From the NCBI GenBank assembly GCA_003612625.1, contig RAZJ01000013.1, positions 1 to 64,000 on the forward strand: 64,000 nt of DNA, given 5' to 3'. This stretch comes from a bacterium 1XD42-1. GTDB lineage: Bacteria; Bacillota; Clostridia; Oscillospirales; Ruminococcaceae. A program made the position numbers and the translations under genes. Of this stretch, positions 1-9,118 are shown piece by piece. Numbering within the stretch: position 1 is the stretch's first letter; each line of letters begins with the position of its first letter. Under the pieces are notes generated by a model. That model saw only the letters and a list, made by a program, of their open reading frames with translations, was not told the origin of the DNA and did not search any database.

Positions 1-68
1 GAATATTCTGATATCTTTTCGTATTTCATCTCCCTATTTTATCACTGTCCCTTATTTTCGCAAGAGGT

Positions 69-644
69 CTATTTAACTACAGGTAAAACATAATTCATTG
101 TATTTTGAAATTCAGGGCGCTCTACAAAATCGTTCGATTCCAAATAACTACAAGGATATTCTGCACAACGAATAGCTAATAGTAAAAATTGTTCAAAAAA
201 CAAACTTGTGTCAGGTGAAATACATTTTCCGATTTCTTCTTTAAAATTTTTTATAATATCCCCATACTCATTGTATGAATGAAAACCTGTGCCTATCATT
301 GAACTGTTATCTACTATTTGTAGGCTTGATTTTCCTAATATTGTAAGTAGTTTGTACTTTTTTTGCTGATAGTAAAGACATTTTAATAGTTTCATTTTAT
401 CAAATTCTTTATTGGGATAATCAAAATCGTCAAAGCAAATACCCATCTCTTCTAACTTGTGAATAATTGACCCCTGTGAACCAGCAATAACAGAACGAAT
501 AGCTTCTGGTCCGGGAGGATCTTTGCTTCCATCTGTCAGAGCCTCGTCTTCTTCCTTTTGAATCTCTCTATAAAGCTCGCTAAGCCGTGGTCCTCGTTTT
601 TTATCTCCTTCATATTCTTTTTTATCAAGGTCATATAATCCCAC
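69..644 (-). CDS. hypothetical protein, 191 aa
   Basis: I do not recognise this protein. It is soluble, with a charged Lys/Glu-rich N-terminal 40 residues and no signal peptide or membrane segment. The start is GTG at 644, because an AAAGGAG box lies about 9 nt upstream. An ATG overlapping this region is in another frame. The DNA is clearly A+T-richer than the genes after 1 kb. The gene lies on the far side of a tRNA fragment at 840-881, which suggests it is cargo of an integrated element whose body lies left of the window. No partner gene is visible. The frame is sound, but function is unknown. Confidence 0.6.
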   Translation of the reverse strand: MGLYDLDKKEYEGDKKRGPRLSELYREIQKEEDEALTDGSKDPPGPEAIRSVIAGSQGSIIHKLEEMGICFDDFDYPNKEFDKMKLLKCLYYQQKKYKLLTILGKSSLQIVDNSSMIGTGFHSYNEYGDIIKNFKEEIGKCISPDTSLFFEQFLLLAIRCAEYPCSYLESNDFVERPEFQNTMNYVLPVVK

Positions 645-839
645 ATATTTCCACTCCTTTGCAACTATATTGTTTCTTATGTTATAGCATAAATAAATCC
701 GCTTTGTACACCTACCAATACACCTACGACAACAATATTACTAAAAAGTAATGACTCCAAATAGACTAGAAATCGCTTGATAGGCGATAAAATGAAGTGA
801 AAAACTGCTATATAAACAGAAAAAGAGGGCTGTACCCTC

Positions 840-881
840 CTCATAACTCGAAGGTCGTAGGTTCAAAACCTGCCTCCGCAA
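840..881 (+). other. 3' fragment of an initiator tRNA (tRNA-fMet), probable att-site scar
   Basis: The 42 nt run from the anticodon loop (CTCATAA, anticodon CAT) through the variable arm, a T arm with GTTCAAA (stem GTAGG/CCTGC), and the 3' acceptor strand CTCCGCA plus A. This matches the 3' half of bacterial initiator tRNA. The upstream sequence does not supply a D arm or 5' acceptor strand, and the anticodon stem does not pair, so it is not a functional tRNA. Such 3' tRNA pieces are typically left by tyrosine-recombinase elements integrating into tRNA genes. The rest of the 645-1059 gap shows no other feature I can support. Confidence 0.75.
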
Positions 882-1059
882 TCTTTAAAATTATTTTCTG
901 GGGAAAGCTTGACTTTTTATAGTGGATCTCTTACAATTTTAATTAATTATAAGTTAAAATGTTCAAGCTGTTGTCAATAAAAAACATATCCCGATAGTAA
1001 TTATCACTTTGCAGAAGAACATATTTATAATAACAAAAAAATATGAAAGTAATTGGAAT

Positions 1060-2577
1060 ATGATGAAAAAACAAAAAATCCTAATTGTCGATGATTCAGA
1101 AATGAACAGGGCCCTTTTGGCTGATATGCTGGAAGATCAATATCAGATTGTGGAAGCTGAAAACGGGGCAGAAGCTATTGCAATTCTCCAGCAGCATATT
1201 ATGGAATTTTCACTGATGCTGTTGGATATTATGATGCCGGAAATGGACGGCTTCGAAGTCTTAGCCTATATGAATAAATGCCACTGGGATAATCTGGCTG
1301 TTATTATGATTTCTGCTGAAGATTCTCCCTCCTATATAAAAAGGGCTTATGATTTAGGGGCATTTGATTATATTAGCCGTCCTTTTGATCCAGCAGTTGT
1401 TCATCACCGTGTTTCCAACACAATGTTAATGTATGCCAAACAGCGCCAGTTAGAAGATATTGTTGTAGAGCAAATTTATGAACAGGAAAAAAATAACAAG
1501 CTTATGATTTCCATTTTATCCCATATCGTAGAGTTCCGCAATGGGGAAAGTGGCTTACATATTTTACATGTCAATAAAATTACAGAAATTTTGCTGAAGC
1601 ATCTGATTCAGCAAACCGACCGCTATCCTTTATCCCAATCCGATATTGATTTAATTTGTACTGCTTCATCTTTACATGATATTGGAAAAATTTCGATTCC
1701 AGATGAAATTCTAAATAAGCCTGGACGTCTTACAGCAGAAGAATTTGAAATGATAAAAACCCATTCCGCAATTGGTGCTAAAATGCTGCAGGAATTGCCG
1801 CCTGAACAGCAGGATGCCCCTTTGGTTAAAGTGGCTTTTGAAATTTGCCGGTGGCATCATGAAAGATATGACGGCCGGGGTTATCCAGATGGATTAAAAG
1901 AGGATGAAATTCCCATTTCAGCTCAAGTGGTTGCTTTGGCTGATGTATATGATGCTTTAACAAGTGAACGGTGTTATAAAAAGTCTTTTTCACATGATGA
2001 AGCACTAAAAATGATTTTAGAAGGACAATGCGGCACTTTTAATCCCCTTCTTTTGCAGTGTTTACAAGAAACTGCTGATACCCTTGCGTTTGAATTGAAA
2101 AATGCACCTCATTCTGAATTAGAAGCAAAAAGAATCCAGGATATTGGAGAAAAATTACAACAATATGAACTGTTTTCCTCAGAACAGCAGATCAACCTTT
2201 TATCCCAGGAACAGCAAAAGTTTCAGTTCCTGTCGGAAACTTCTTCTAATATTATATTTTCTTATAACGTATTACCAGCGATCGTCAATTTGAATGCCTA
2301 TGGTGCACAAAAGCTGGCCATGGAACAAACGATTGTTGATCCAGAAAATAATTTAAAATATCAGCAGCTTGCCAATACCCCTGGATTTATGGAGCTTTTA
2401 AAACAAATTAAAATATCAACTCCAGGCAGTCCCCTTGTTGAAGGCGACATATATATTAAAAATGGTCAGGAAGAAACCTCTTACCATTGTATCTGCAAAA
2501 CCATCTGGGCCTCGGAAACAGATAAAAATTACATCGGTATTATCGGAAAACTTGTGGAAAATAATTTGAAATCATAA
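1060..2577 (+). CDS. response regulator with HD-GYP c-di-GMP phosphodiesterase output
   Basis: An N-terminal receiver domain (about residues 4-120) has the acidic pair in VDDS and the phospho-acceptor Asp56 in LLDIMMPEMDG. It is followed by an HD-GYP domain (about 145-345) with the HD pair in LHDIGK (near 206) and the HHExxDGxGYP signature near 265. HD-GYP proteins hydrolyse cyclic di-GMP. The last 130 residues look PAS-like, but this is weak. I start at the ATG at 1060 because the receiver fold begins at once (MMKKQKILIVDD). The upstream in-frame ATG at 1009 would add a tail atypical of receivers. The Hpt and hybrid kinase genes follow directly, so this is the likely end point of their phosphorelay. 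It may tune c-di-GMP, hence motility, consistent with the flagellin downstream. Confidence 0.9.
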   Translation: MMKKQKILIVDDSEMNRALLADMLEDQYQIVEAENGAEAIAILQQHIMEFSLMLLDIMMPEMDGFEVLAYMNKCHWDNLAVIMISAEDSPSYIKRAYDLGAFDYISRPFDPAVVHHRVSNTMLMYAKQRQLEDIVVEQIYEQEKNNKLMISILSHIVEFRNGESGLHILHVNKITEILLKHLIQQTDRYPLSQSDIDLICTASSLHDIGKISIPDEILNKPGRLTAEEFEMIKTHSAIGAKMLQELPPEQQDAPLVKVAFEICRWHHERYDGRGYPDGLKEDEIPISAQVVALADVYDALTSERCYKKSFSHDEALKMILEGQCGTFNPLLLQCLQETADTLAFELKNAPHSELEAKRIQDIGEKLQQYELFSSEQQINLLSQEQQKFQFLSETSSNIIFSYNVLPAIVNLNAYGAQKLAMEQTIVDPENNLKYQQLANTPGFMELLKQIKISTPGSPLVEGDIYIKNGQEETSYHCICKTIWASETDKNYIGIIGKLVENNLKS

Positions 2578-2615
2578 TATAGACTATATTGAAATTAAAA
2601 TAAGGAGAAAATATC

Positions 2616-2981
2616 ATGAATTTAAAAGATTGTTATGAAGCTTTTGGCGGCAATTTTGATGAAGTTTTAGGCCGGCTCCGTCGGGAACCAACGGTTCAAA
2701 AATTTGCTTTTAAATTTTTAGATGATAAAAGTTTCCAGCTATTAAAGGAATCTATGGATGCTGGAAATTATGAAGAAGCCCTGCGGGCTGTCCATACTTT
2801 AAAAGGAATCTGTCAGAACCTTTCTTTTACCCGGTTATATGAATACAGCAGCCAGATGAATGAAGATTTAAAGGCCGGCAGCCATGAAAAAGCTGTTGAG
2901 ATGATGCCGCAATTATCAGAGTGTTATTTTCAAATTGTCAATACATTGAAAGATTATAAAAAAATGTCCGAGGAAGTATAA
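2616..2981 (+). CDS. Hpt phosphotransfer protein
   Basis: This stand-alone four-helix histidine phosphotransfer domain has 121 aa. The phospho-accepting His60 lies in the motif AVHTLKGICQN. It has no kinase or output domain, so it shuttles phosphate between receivers. It starts 38 nt after the HD-GYP gene behind AAGGAG, and ends 5 nt before the hybrid kinase, so the three form one transcription unit. The inferred path is kinase His354, then a C-terminal receiver Asp, then Hpt His60, then the HD-GYP receiver Asp56. Confidence 0.9.
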   Translation: MNLKDCYEAFGGNFDEVLGRLRREPTVQKFAFKFLDDKSFQLLKESMDAGNYEEALRAVHTLKGICQNLSFTRLYEYSSQMNEDLKAGSHEKAVEMMPQLSECYFQIVNTLKDYKKMSEEV

Positions 2982-2986
2982 AACCA

Positions 2987-5545
2987 ATGGATAGTAACCT
3001 GATAAAGAATATTACCACGCGCTTTTTAATCGGCAGTCTTATTGCACTTTTGATTTTAGGAATGGTTGTTTTCAGCGTGTTAGGCATCTATATGAACCGT
3101 AAAAGTTCCGAAACCATTCACGAAGTCGGTGAAATTTATATGACGGGAATGGGGGATCAATTAGCAAGACATTTCGAAAATATCATCCAACTGCGGTTCA
3201 GTCAGGTAGAAGGTATCGTTTCTGTTGTATCAACAGACCATACGGATATTGAAAAATTACATGAAGAACTTATTTACAGGGCACAAGTTAGAGGATTTGA
3301 CCATTTATCCCTTTGTTCCAGTGAAGGAGAATTGGAAACTCTCCTGGGCGCTCCTATACACGCCATCAATCTCCCGCCTTTTTTAGAAGCATTAAGACGG
3401 GGTGAACAAAGAGTTGCTGTCGGTATAGATGACATTGGAAATGAAGTCATTTTGTTTGGTATTACGGCTAATTATCTCATGAAAAGCGGCGAACAATGTA
3501 TTGGACTGGTTGCATCTATCCCTTTGGAATATATCTCCGGTATCCTTTCTTTAGAGGAAGACGGTCCGTTGATGTACTGCCGTATTATCCGTCAGGATGG
3601 CAGCTTCGTCATCAGCAATTTAAACACAAATATGCCGGACTATTATAATTCTGTATGGGAAATGTGTGGTTCCCATACAGATGAATCATCTATTGTAACT
3701 TACTTGGAAGGGCTGCGCAATGCCCTGAAAGAACATAAAAATTATTCTTCTCTCCTGGATGTAAGAGGCGAAATACGGCAGATCTATGGCAGGCCCTTGC
3801 CTTATTCCGAATGGTATTTAATTATGATAATGCCTTTTGGTCTATTGGATCAAGTGATAAACGGTTTAAGCGGCCAGCGTACGGCTGCAACGTTACTGGC
3901 TTGTGCTTCTATTTTGGTTACATTGGTATTGATTTTCCTTCGGTATTTTTCTCTTACCCGTTTACAGTTTCAGGAATTGGAAAAAGCCCAGCAAACTGCT
4001 ATTGAAGCTACCAAAGCAAAAAGTAAATTTTTGTCTAACATGAGCCATGATATCCGCACACCTATGAATGCGATTGTTGGCATGACTGCCATTGCAACTG
4101 CCCATATTGATGATCAGAACCAGGTACAGAATTGTTTAAGGAAAATTGCCCTGTCCAGCAAACACCTGCTGGGATTGATCAATGATGTGCTGGATATGTC
4201 CAAAATCGAAAGCGGTAAAATGACTTTGTCTATGGATCAGGTTTCTTTAAAAGAAGTGGTGGAAGGCATTGTCAGTATTGTCCAGCCCCAGGTTAAGGCA
4301 AAAAGACAAAAATTTGATGTCCATATCGAAAATATTGTAACGGAAAATGTATGCTGTGATAGTGTCCGTTTAAATCAGGTTTTGTTAAATCTGCTGTCTA
4401 ATGCAACAAAATATACCCCCGAAGAAGGTTCCATCCAATTATCCGTGTTTGAGGAAGATTCCCCAAAAGGCGAAAATTATGTCCGTACCCATGTGAAAGT
4501 AAAAGATAACGGGATCGGTATGTCCCCAGAATTTTTGAAGCAAATTTACGAATCCTATTCCCGGGCAGATGGCACCAGAGTTCATAAAACAGAAGGCGCC
4601 GGCTTGGGTATGGCTATCACAAAATATATTATAGATGCTATGGGCGGTACAATTGAAGTACAAAGTGAGCTGGATAAAGGTACTGAATTCCATATCGCCC
4701 TTGATCTGGAAAAAGCTACTGTAACAGATTTGGATATGGTATTGCCGCCATGGAATGTCCTGGTGGTTGATGATGATGAGCTTTTATGCCAGACTGCCGC
4801 AGATTCTTTAAAATCAATCGGTGTAAAAGCAGAATGGACTTTAAGCGGTGAAAAAGCAATACAGATGGCAATGGAGCATCATCACGCAAGAAATGATTTC
4901 CAAATTATCCTTTTGGACTGGAAATTGCCCGGTATGGATGGCTTCCAGGTTGCCAAAGAACTCCGGCGCAATTTAGGAGATGAAATCCCTATTCTGCTGA
5001 TTTCTGCATATGACTGGAGCGAATTTGAATCCGAAGCTCGTAATGCTGGTATTAGCGGTTTCATTTCTAAACCACTCTTTAAATCTACTTTATTTTATGG
5101 GCTGCGCCAGTATATGGGCGTCAACGAAGGCAATGATGACGTATCTGAGCAGGATCTTGATTTATCCGGCCGGCGTATTTTACTGGCTGAAGATAATGAG
5201 CTGAACTGGGAAATTGCCAGTGAATTATTATCTGATTTGGGTGTACAACTGGAATGGGCCGAAGATGGACAAATCTGTTTGGATAAGTTCCTGGATTCCC
5301 CAGAAGGGTATTATGATGCTATTTTAATGGATATCCGGATGCCCATTATGACAGGCTACGAATCCACACAAGCAATCCGGGCTTTGGACCGTTCTGATGC
5401 ATCTTCTATCCCCATTATCGCAATGACGGCCGACGCTTTTTCGGAAGATATTCAGCGGTGTTTAAACTGCGGAATGAATGCCCATATCGCAAAACCTATT
5501 GCTGTTTCTGAATTGGCCCGTTTACTAAAGAAATTCTTTACATAA
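2987..5545 (+). CDS. membrane-bound hybrid sensor histidine kinase with two receiver domains
   Basis: The 852-aa protein has a transmembrane segment at about 12-34 and an extracellular Cache-like sensor region to about 300. A second membrane segment lies at about 303-322, then HisKA (His354 in NMSHDIRTPMNAI) and an HATPase_c domain with its N and G boxes (LNQVLLNLLSNA, GAGLGMAI). Two receivers follow: the first has VDDDE and Asp in LLDWKLPGMDG, the second has AEDNE and Asp in LMDIRMPIMTG. Both appear catalytically complete. It resembles the second hybrid kinase at 13.2-15.8 kb in plan, so the two are paralogues. The ligand is unknown. Confidence 0.92.
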   Translation: MDSNLIKNITTRFLIGSLIALLILGMVVFSVLGIYMNRKSSETIHEVGEIYMTGMGDQLARHFENIIQLRFSQVEGIVSVVSTDHTDIEKLHEELIYRAQVRGFDHLSLCSSEGELETLLGAPIHAINLPPFLEALRRGEQRVAVGIDDIGNEVILFGITANYLMKSGEQCIGLVASIPLEYISGILSLEEDGPLMYCRIIRQDGSFVISNLNTNMPDYYNSVWEMCGSHTDESSIVTYLEGLRNALKEHKNYSSLLDVRGEIRQIYGRPLPYSEWYLIMIMPFGLLDQVINGLSGQRTAATLLACASILVTLVLIFLRYFSLTRLQFQELEKAQQTAIEATKAKSKFLSNMSHDIRTPMNAIVGMTAIATAHIDDQNQVQNCLRKIALSSKHLLGLINDVLDMSKIESGKMTLSMDQVSLKEVVEGIVSIVQPQVKAKRQKFDVHIENIVTENVCCDSVRLNQVLLNLLSNATKYTPEEGSIQLSVFEEDSPKGENYVRTHVKVKDNGIGMSPEFLKQIYESYSRADGTRVHKTEGAGLGMAITKYIIDAMGGTIEVQSELDKGTEFHIALDLEKATVTDLDMVLPPWNVLVVDDDELLCQTAADSLKSIGVKAEWTLSGEKAIQMAMEHHHARNDFQIILLDWKLPGMDGFQVAKELRRNLGDEIPILLISAYDWSEFESEARNAGISGFISKPLFKSTLFYGLRQYMGVNEGNDDVSEQDLDLSGRRILLAEDNELNWEIASELLSDLGVQLEWAEDGQICLDKFLDSPEGYYDAILMDIRMPIMTGYESTQAIRALDRSDASSIPIIAMTADAFSEDIQRCLNCGMNAHIAKPIAVSELARLLKKFFT

Positions 5546-5557
5546 GCCGGGTTATGT

Positions 5558-5588
5558 AAAAAAGGGCCGCAGCCAGTGGCTCTTTTTT
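5558..5588 (+). terminator. rho-independent terminator after the phosphorelay operon
   Basis: An 11-bp stem, AAAAAAGGGCC with GGCTCTTTTTT (one G-U pair), has a 9-nt loop and ends in a T run. It closes the operon and isolates the flagellin gene as its own transcript. Confidence 0.85.
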
Positions 5589-5774
5589 ATTACTTTCCAT
5601 AAAATTCCTTTCTATTTTTTACATATTTTTTACTTTTTCTACGAATTATTGTGATATATATAGTACATGTAATTATAATATGAAGTCAAAATATTTTTTA
5701 TATAGGGTTAATTTCTATTTTAAAATTACGAATATTATAAAGTAGGGTATATTTGTACTTTTTAAACTTCTTCC

Positions 5775-5827
5775 AAGCAACCGGTTGCTTGTGTATTTTT
5801 GCAGCGTTCTTAACACTGCAAAAATAC
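5775..5827 (+). promoter_or_regulatory. two adjacent inverted repeats in the flagellin leader
   Basis: A perfect 16-bp palindrome (AAGCAACCGGTTGCTT, 5775-5790) is followed 2 nt later by a perfect 12-bp inverted repeat, GTATTTTTGCAG/CTGCAAAAATAC, with an 11-nt loop (5793-5827). The second hairpin is not followed by a T run, so it is not a terminator. The pair ends 49 nt before the flagellin start. They could be an operator plus a leader hairpin, or an RNA structure controlling translation. I saw no convincing sigma-28 promoter between 5589 and 5876. Confidence 0.6.
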
Positions 5828-5876
5828 TTTGTTCTTGCAGTTTAAAATATAATTCAAGAGAGGGATGACAAAAAAC

Positions 5877-8800
5877 ATGGTAATCCAGACCAATATAACC
5901 GGTGTGCATACCATGCACGAAAATATAAAAATTCGAGGTTCAGTCTCAAAAACAGTTGAAAAACTCTCTTCTGGATTCCGCATCAACCGGGCTGCCGATG
6001 ATGTGGCCGGCCTTAGTGTTTCTGAATCTATGCGGGCACAGATCACAGAGTTAGCCCGCGCCCAGCGTAATGTCCAGGAAGGTATTGATGTTTCCAATAC
6101 GGCTGACGGTGCTTTGGCCGAAATTAACAGTATGCTGATCCGCGCCCGGGAACTTTGTATCGAAGGAGCCAACGGCATTTATACCCAGCCAGAACTGGAT
6201 GCTATCAGCGACGAACTGAATGAAATTTTTGATGATATTGACCGGATTACTGCCGGAACACGCCACAATGATATTCAACTGTTCCGTTATGAAGGTTCTA
6301 CCCTTGGAACACGTTACGATTATAATGACTTCTATACTAAACTACCTTCAGATAAACTGATTGTATGGGGCGAAATGGATTTTATCCAATCGGAAGATTT
6401 TGGACCACCCAGCGCCGCTAACCCGGCTTCTGTAACTTTTCAACTTGATAATAAAATTGATCCAAATGACGCAATGACGATGGATGGAAAATCCATTAAG
6501 ATAGGAAATAGCACGTTCCGCTTTGATGGCGGCAACTATAACTTTCCGCCTGCTGGATCTTATGATCATACCATTCCTATCAAGCCTGGGCAGACGATAC
6601 AGGATGTTTTCGACACCATGAAAAATAACTACTACTTCTATTATAATGGTTATAATTATTTAAAAGATATAAAAGTGGATGGCAATTCTGTTACTTTAAC
6701 TGCACAATTAGGAACCCTGACAGAATCTATGGTAGTAGATGGAAAAAATGTTACCACTTCTGCACCAGATGGAAACGGTTCATATGCAAATGGCATTCCC
6801 GTCACCAGTGCAGAAGGTAAATCTATCATGCAGGTAGATAATGATGGCGTTAAAAATAACCCCATCACTTATGCTTCAACAGCCACACATACCTATCAAG
6901 TTCCATCTTCTCTTTTGCCGGATCAGATAAAAGACTTAAATCAAAATACGCTTACTCTGGGAAATGTTTCTGTTCCCTTAAAAGAGCTTAATCTTTCTAC
7001 CAGTGATACACAGGATACAATCGGTAATAAACTGGCTAATGCGATCAATAGCAAAAATGGTATTGTGACAGCTACGTATCAGAATGGAAAATTAGAGTTA
7101 ACCGCTCATAACCTAAAAAGCGATGGTGTTTCAACGGTTTCCATTACCGAGAGTGTCGTTAGTACTCTTATATCTAAGAGAGAGGATAGCCATAAAATCA
7201 CTGGTACAGGGATCAATGTTACATCCACTGTAACCCAGGCGGCTTCTGCAGAAAAACCAGAAATCCGAACAGTTACAATTCCATCATCATTAAATGCTCC
7301 TTTTTCTTTTTATTCCAACAGCGGTTATTATTTATTTTATGATTCTTCTTCTGTTCCCGGTGGAAAATTTCCGCCAGATGGATTTCCGAACATAGAAACA
7401 TCTCCAAGTTATAATACATATCTGGTGGATATTAAAGGAAAGTCCTCTGATGAGATTACCAAAATGGTAGCTGACAGGATCAATATTTATGGAACTGATA
7501 AAAAAGTGGAAGGAAACGTTATCACTTTTGAATCCACCAGCCTTAATCAGCCTTTGTCTTTTTCTTTTTCCAGCACTTCCGTTTCGGCTCAAAGCTACAA
7601 ACCAGCACAATATGATACTACAGATCGAATCTTATTCCCATCTATGGAATATTTTACACAAGAGGTATCCGTTGATTTTGATCTGGGCAATGATATTTCA
7701 CAATTAGCCGGAAAAGGATTTGGTTTTGGAGCTGTCGGCAATTCACTGAGAAATTTCGAGTTTGTGAATGGCGGCCAGGGAATCCAAGACAAATATAATG
7801 ATATTGATATTTCAGGCTGCACCTCATTGGAAGATGTTCGCGCTGCTATGGAAAAGGCGATGGGTTCCGGTTATCGTGTAACCTTAAATGGCAGTAAGGT
7901 TACTATTACAGGAACAAGAAAAACCCGTTCTGCTTACAATTATACCGCAGCCTCTGTAACAGATGGTTATCATGATACAGATGGTATTTTTACCAGTCAA
8001 GGAGATAAAGAGCTTACCCAAAAATTTTCCGGCGGCACAAACAGCAATCATTCCCAAACTGTCCTTGATTTTTCCTCCATCAATGACAGCAACTTGGAAA
8101 CATTATTAGGAAAAGGTTTCCGGATTAACTGCGCTACTTGTACCGGTGAATATATCAACGTCTTTTTCTGTTGGGAAAATAATGGTGAGGCACCAGAATC
8201 TTTCCAAGTTACCGATCCGGCAACTGGTCAAATCCGTACCATTCATAATATTGCTGTTGAACTTTCTAAAGTTTCTGACGGCGAAAAAATTGTCGAAGAT
8301 ATTGTAAAACAAGTTTCTCCACAATTAAACCATTTTACAGGTGTCGCTGTGGGAACACCGCCGACTCAGCTGATCGCTTATGAAAAACGTTTGGGCGATG
8401 TAATGGATGGTGGCCAAATTAAACGTGGAAGCGTAGAAACTGGCGTTTATACCAACTTTGAATATTCCTATGAAAAAGTGGAAATTAAAGATACGCTGCC
8501 TGCTGTTGGTGATGGCGGCCTTGCCGTGGATTTCCGTAAAATGTTGATTTATGTAGGCTCTGAACCCGATCACCAATGGATTCCCATTCATTTGCCGTGG
8601 CTCGATCTCCCTACCCTGGGTCTGCAGCCCCCGGAAGCGGTTGACCTGGGCGGCGGTGACGATCCCTTTGCATGGCTGGAACGGGTTGACGCTGCTAATG
8701 GTGTTATCATTACTTCCCGTACCCGTATTGGTGCCGATTACAACCGTTTGGAACATACTTACAATACACTTACCCAGGCCAGGGAAAACATGGAGGACTC

Positions 8801-8939
8801 CGAAAGCCGCATCCGGGATGCTGACATGGCAAAATTGATGGTACAATATATGAAGGATCAGATTATTGGCCAGGCTCAACAAAGTATGATGCTCCATTCC
8901 AACGAACGGCCCCAGCAAATTTTAGAATTATTAAGATAA
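5877..8939 (+). CDS. giant flagellin, about 1,020 aa
   Basis: Residues 1-140 are the conserved flagellin D0/D1 region (MVIQTNITGVHT start, LSSGFRINRAADDVAGL, ADGALAEINSML). The last 85 residues are the C-terminal D1/D0 coiled region, ending PQQILELLR. Between them lies an insert of nearly 800 residues, Ser/Thr/Asn/Gly-rich, with repeated beta-type segments resembling flagellin-IN units (about 190-290, 350-440, 600-700). Ordinary flagellins are 270-500 aa. The insert should be surface-exposed on the filament. No HExxH motif of the known metalloprotease flagellins is present. I choose ATG 5877 over 5865 because the box GAGAGGG touches the first ATG, and flagellins usually begin MVIQ. No chaperone, cap or glycosylation gene is adjacent. 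Confidence 0.93.
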   Translation: MVIQTNITGVHTMHENIKIRGSVSKTVEKLSSGFRINRAADDVAGLSVSESMRAQITELARAQRNVQEGIDVSNTADGALAEINSMLIRARELCIEGANGIYTQPELDAISDELNEIFDDIDRITAGTRHNDIQLFRYEGSTLGTRYDYNDFYTKLPSDKLIVWGEMDFIQSEDFGPPSAANPASVTFQLDNKIDPNDAMTMDGKSIKIGNSTFRFDGGNYNFPPAGSYDHTIPIKPGQTIQDVFDTMKNNYYFYYNGYNYLKDIKVDGNSVTLTAQLGTLTESMVVDGKNVTTSAPDGNGSYANGIPVTSAEGKSIMQVDNDGVKNNPITYASTATHTYQVPSSLLPDQIKDLNQNTLTLGNVSVPLKELNLSTSDTQDTIGNKLANAINSKNGIVTATYQNGKLELTAHNLKSDGVSTVSITESVVSTLISKREDSHKITGTGINVTSTVTQAASAEKPEIRTVTIPSSLNAPFSFYSNSGYYLFYDSSSVPGGKFPPDGFPNIETSPSYNTYLVDIKGKSSDEITKMVADRINIYGTDKKVEGNVITFESTSLNQPLSFSFSSTSVSAQSYKPAQYDTTDRILFPSMEYFTQEVSVDFDLGNDISQLAGKGFGFGAVGNSLRNFEFVNGGQGIQDKYNDIDISGCTSLEDVRAAMEKAMGSGYRVTLNGSKVTITGTRKTRSAYNYTAASVTDGYHDTDGIFTSQGDKELTQKFSGGTNSNHSQTVLDFSSINDSNLETLLGKGFRINCATCTGEYINVFFCWENNGEAPESFQVTDPATGQIRTIHNIAVELSKVSDGEKIVEDIVKQVSPQLNHFTGVAVGTPPTQLIAYEKRLGDVMDGGQIKRGSVETGVYTNFEYSYEKVEIKDTLPAVGDGGLAVDFRKMLIYVGSEPDHQWIPIHLPWLDLPTLGLQPPEAVDLGGGDDPFAWLERVDAANGVIITSRTRIGADYNRLEHTYNTLTQARENMEDSESRIRDADMAKLMVQYMKDQIIGQAQQSMMLHSNERPQQILELLR

Positions 8940-8952
8940 TCCTTTTTCTTTC

Positions 8953-8999
8953 AAAACTGAGTGCTTTTCTTTTATAAAGCGCTCAGTTTTTTCTTTTTT
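8953..8999 (+). terminator. rho-independent terminator after flagellin
   Basis: A 15-bp stem from AAAACTGAGTGCTTT to AAAGCGCTCAGTTTT (one G-U pair) is followed by a T-rich run. From here to 9118 I see only pyrimidine-rich spacer before cotJA. Confidence 0.85.
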
Positions 9000-9118
9000 C
9001 CAATCCTTTTCTGCTTCCCATGGCAGCTTTCATTTCTTTCTCTAAGTACCCCTTTTCTTTCCGTTTCATATGATGAATGGAAGGGAATCCCCTAACCTAC
9101 AAAAAAGGAGAATCGCAG

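Noticed and set aside
5589-5876. Sigma-28 promoter for the flagellin
   Set aside because: I looked for TAAA, about 15 bp, then a CCGATA-like box, and found no acceptable match, so none is claimed.
8325-8918. 197-residue open frame opposite the flagellin 3' end
   Set aside because: It mirrors the conserved coiled-coil coding region of flagellin on the other strand, has no ribosome binding site, and its composition (His/Phe/Ile-rich) is typical of an antisense shadow.
5877-8939. Enzymatic (metalloprotease) flagellin
   Set aside because: The large insert invites this idea, but no HExxH motif is present in the translated insert.
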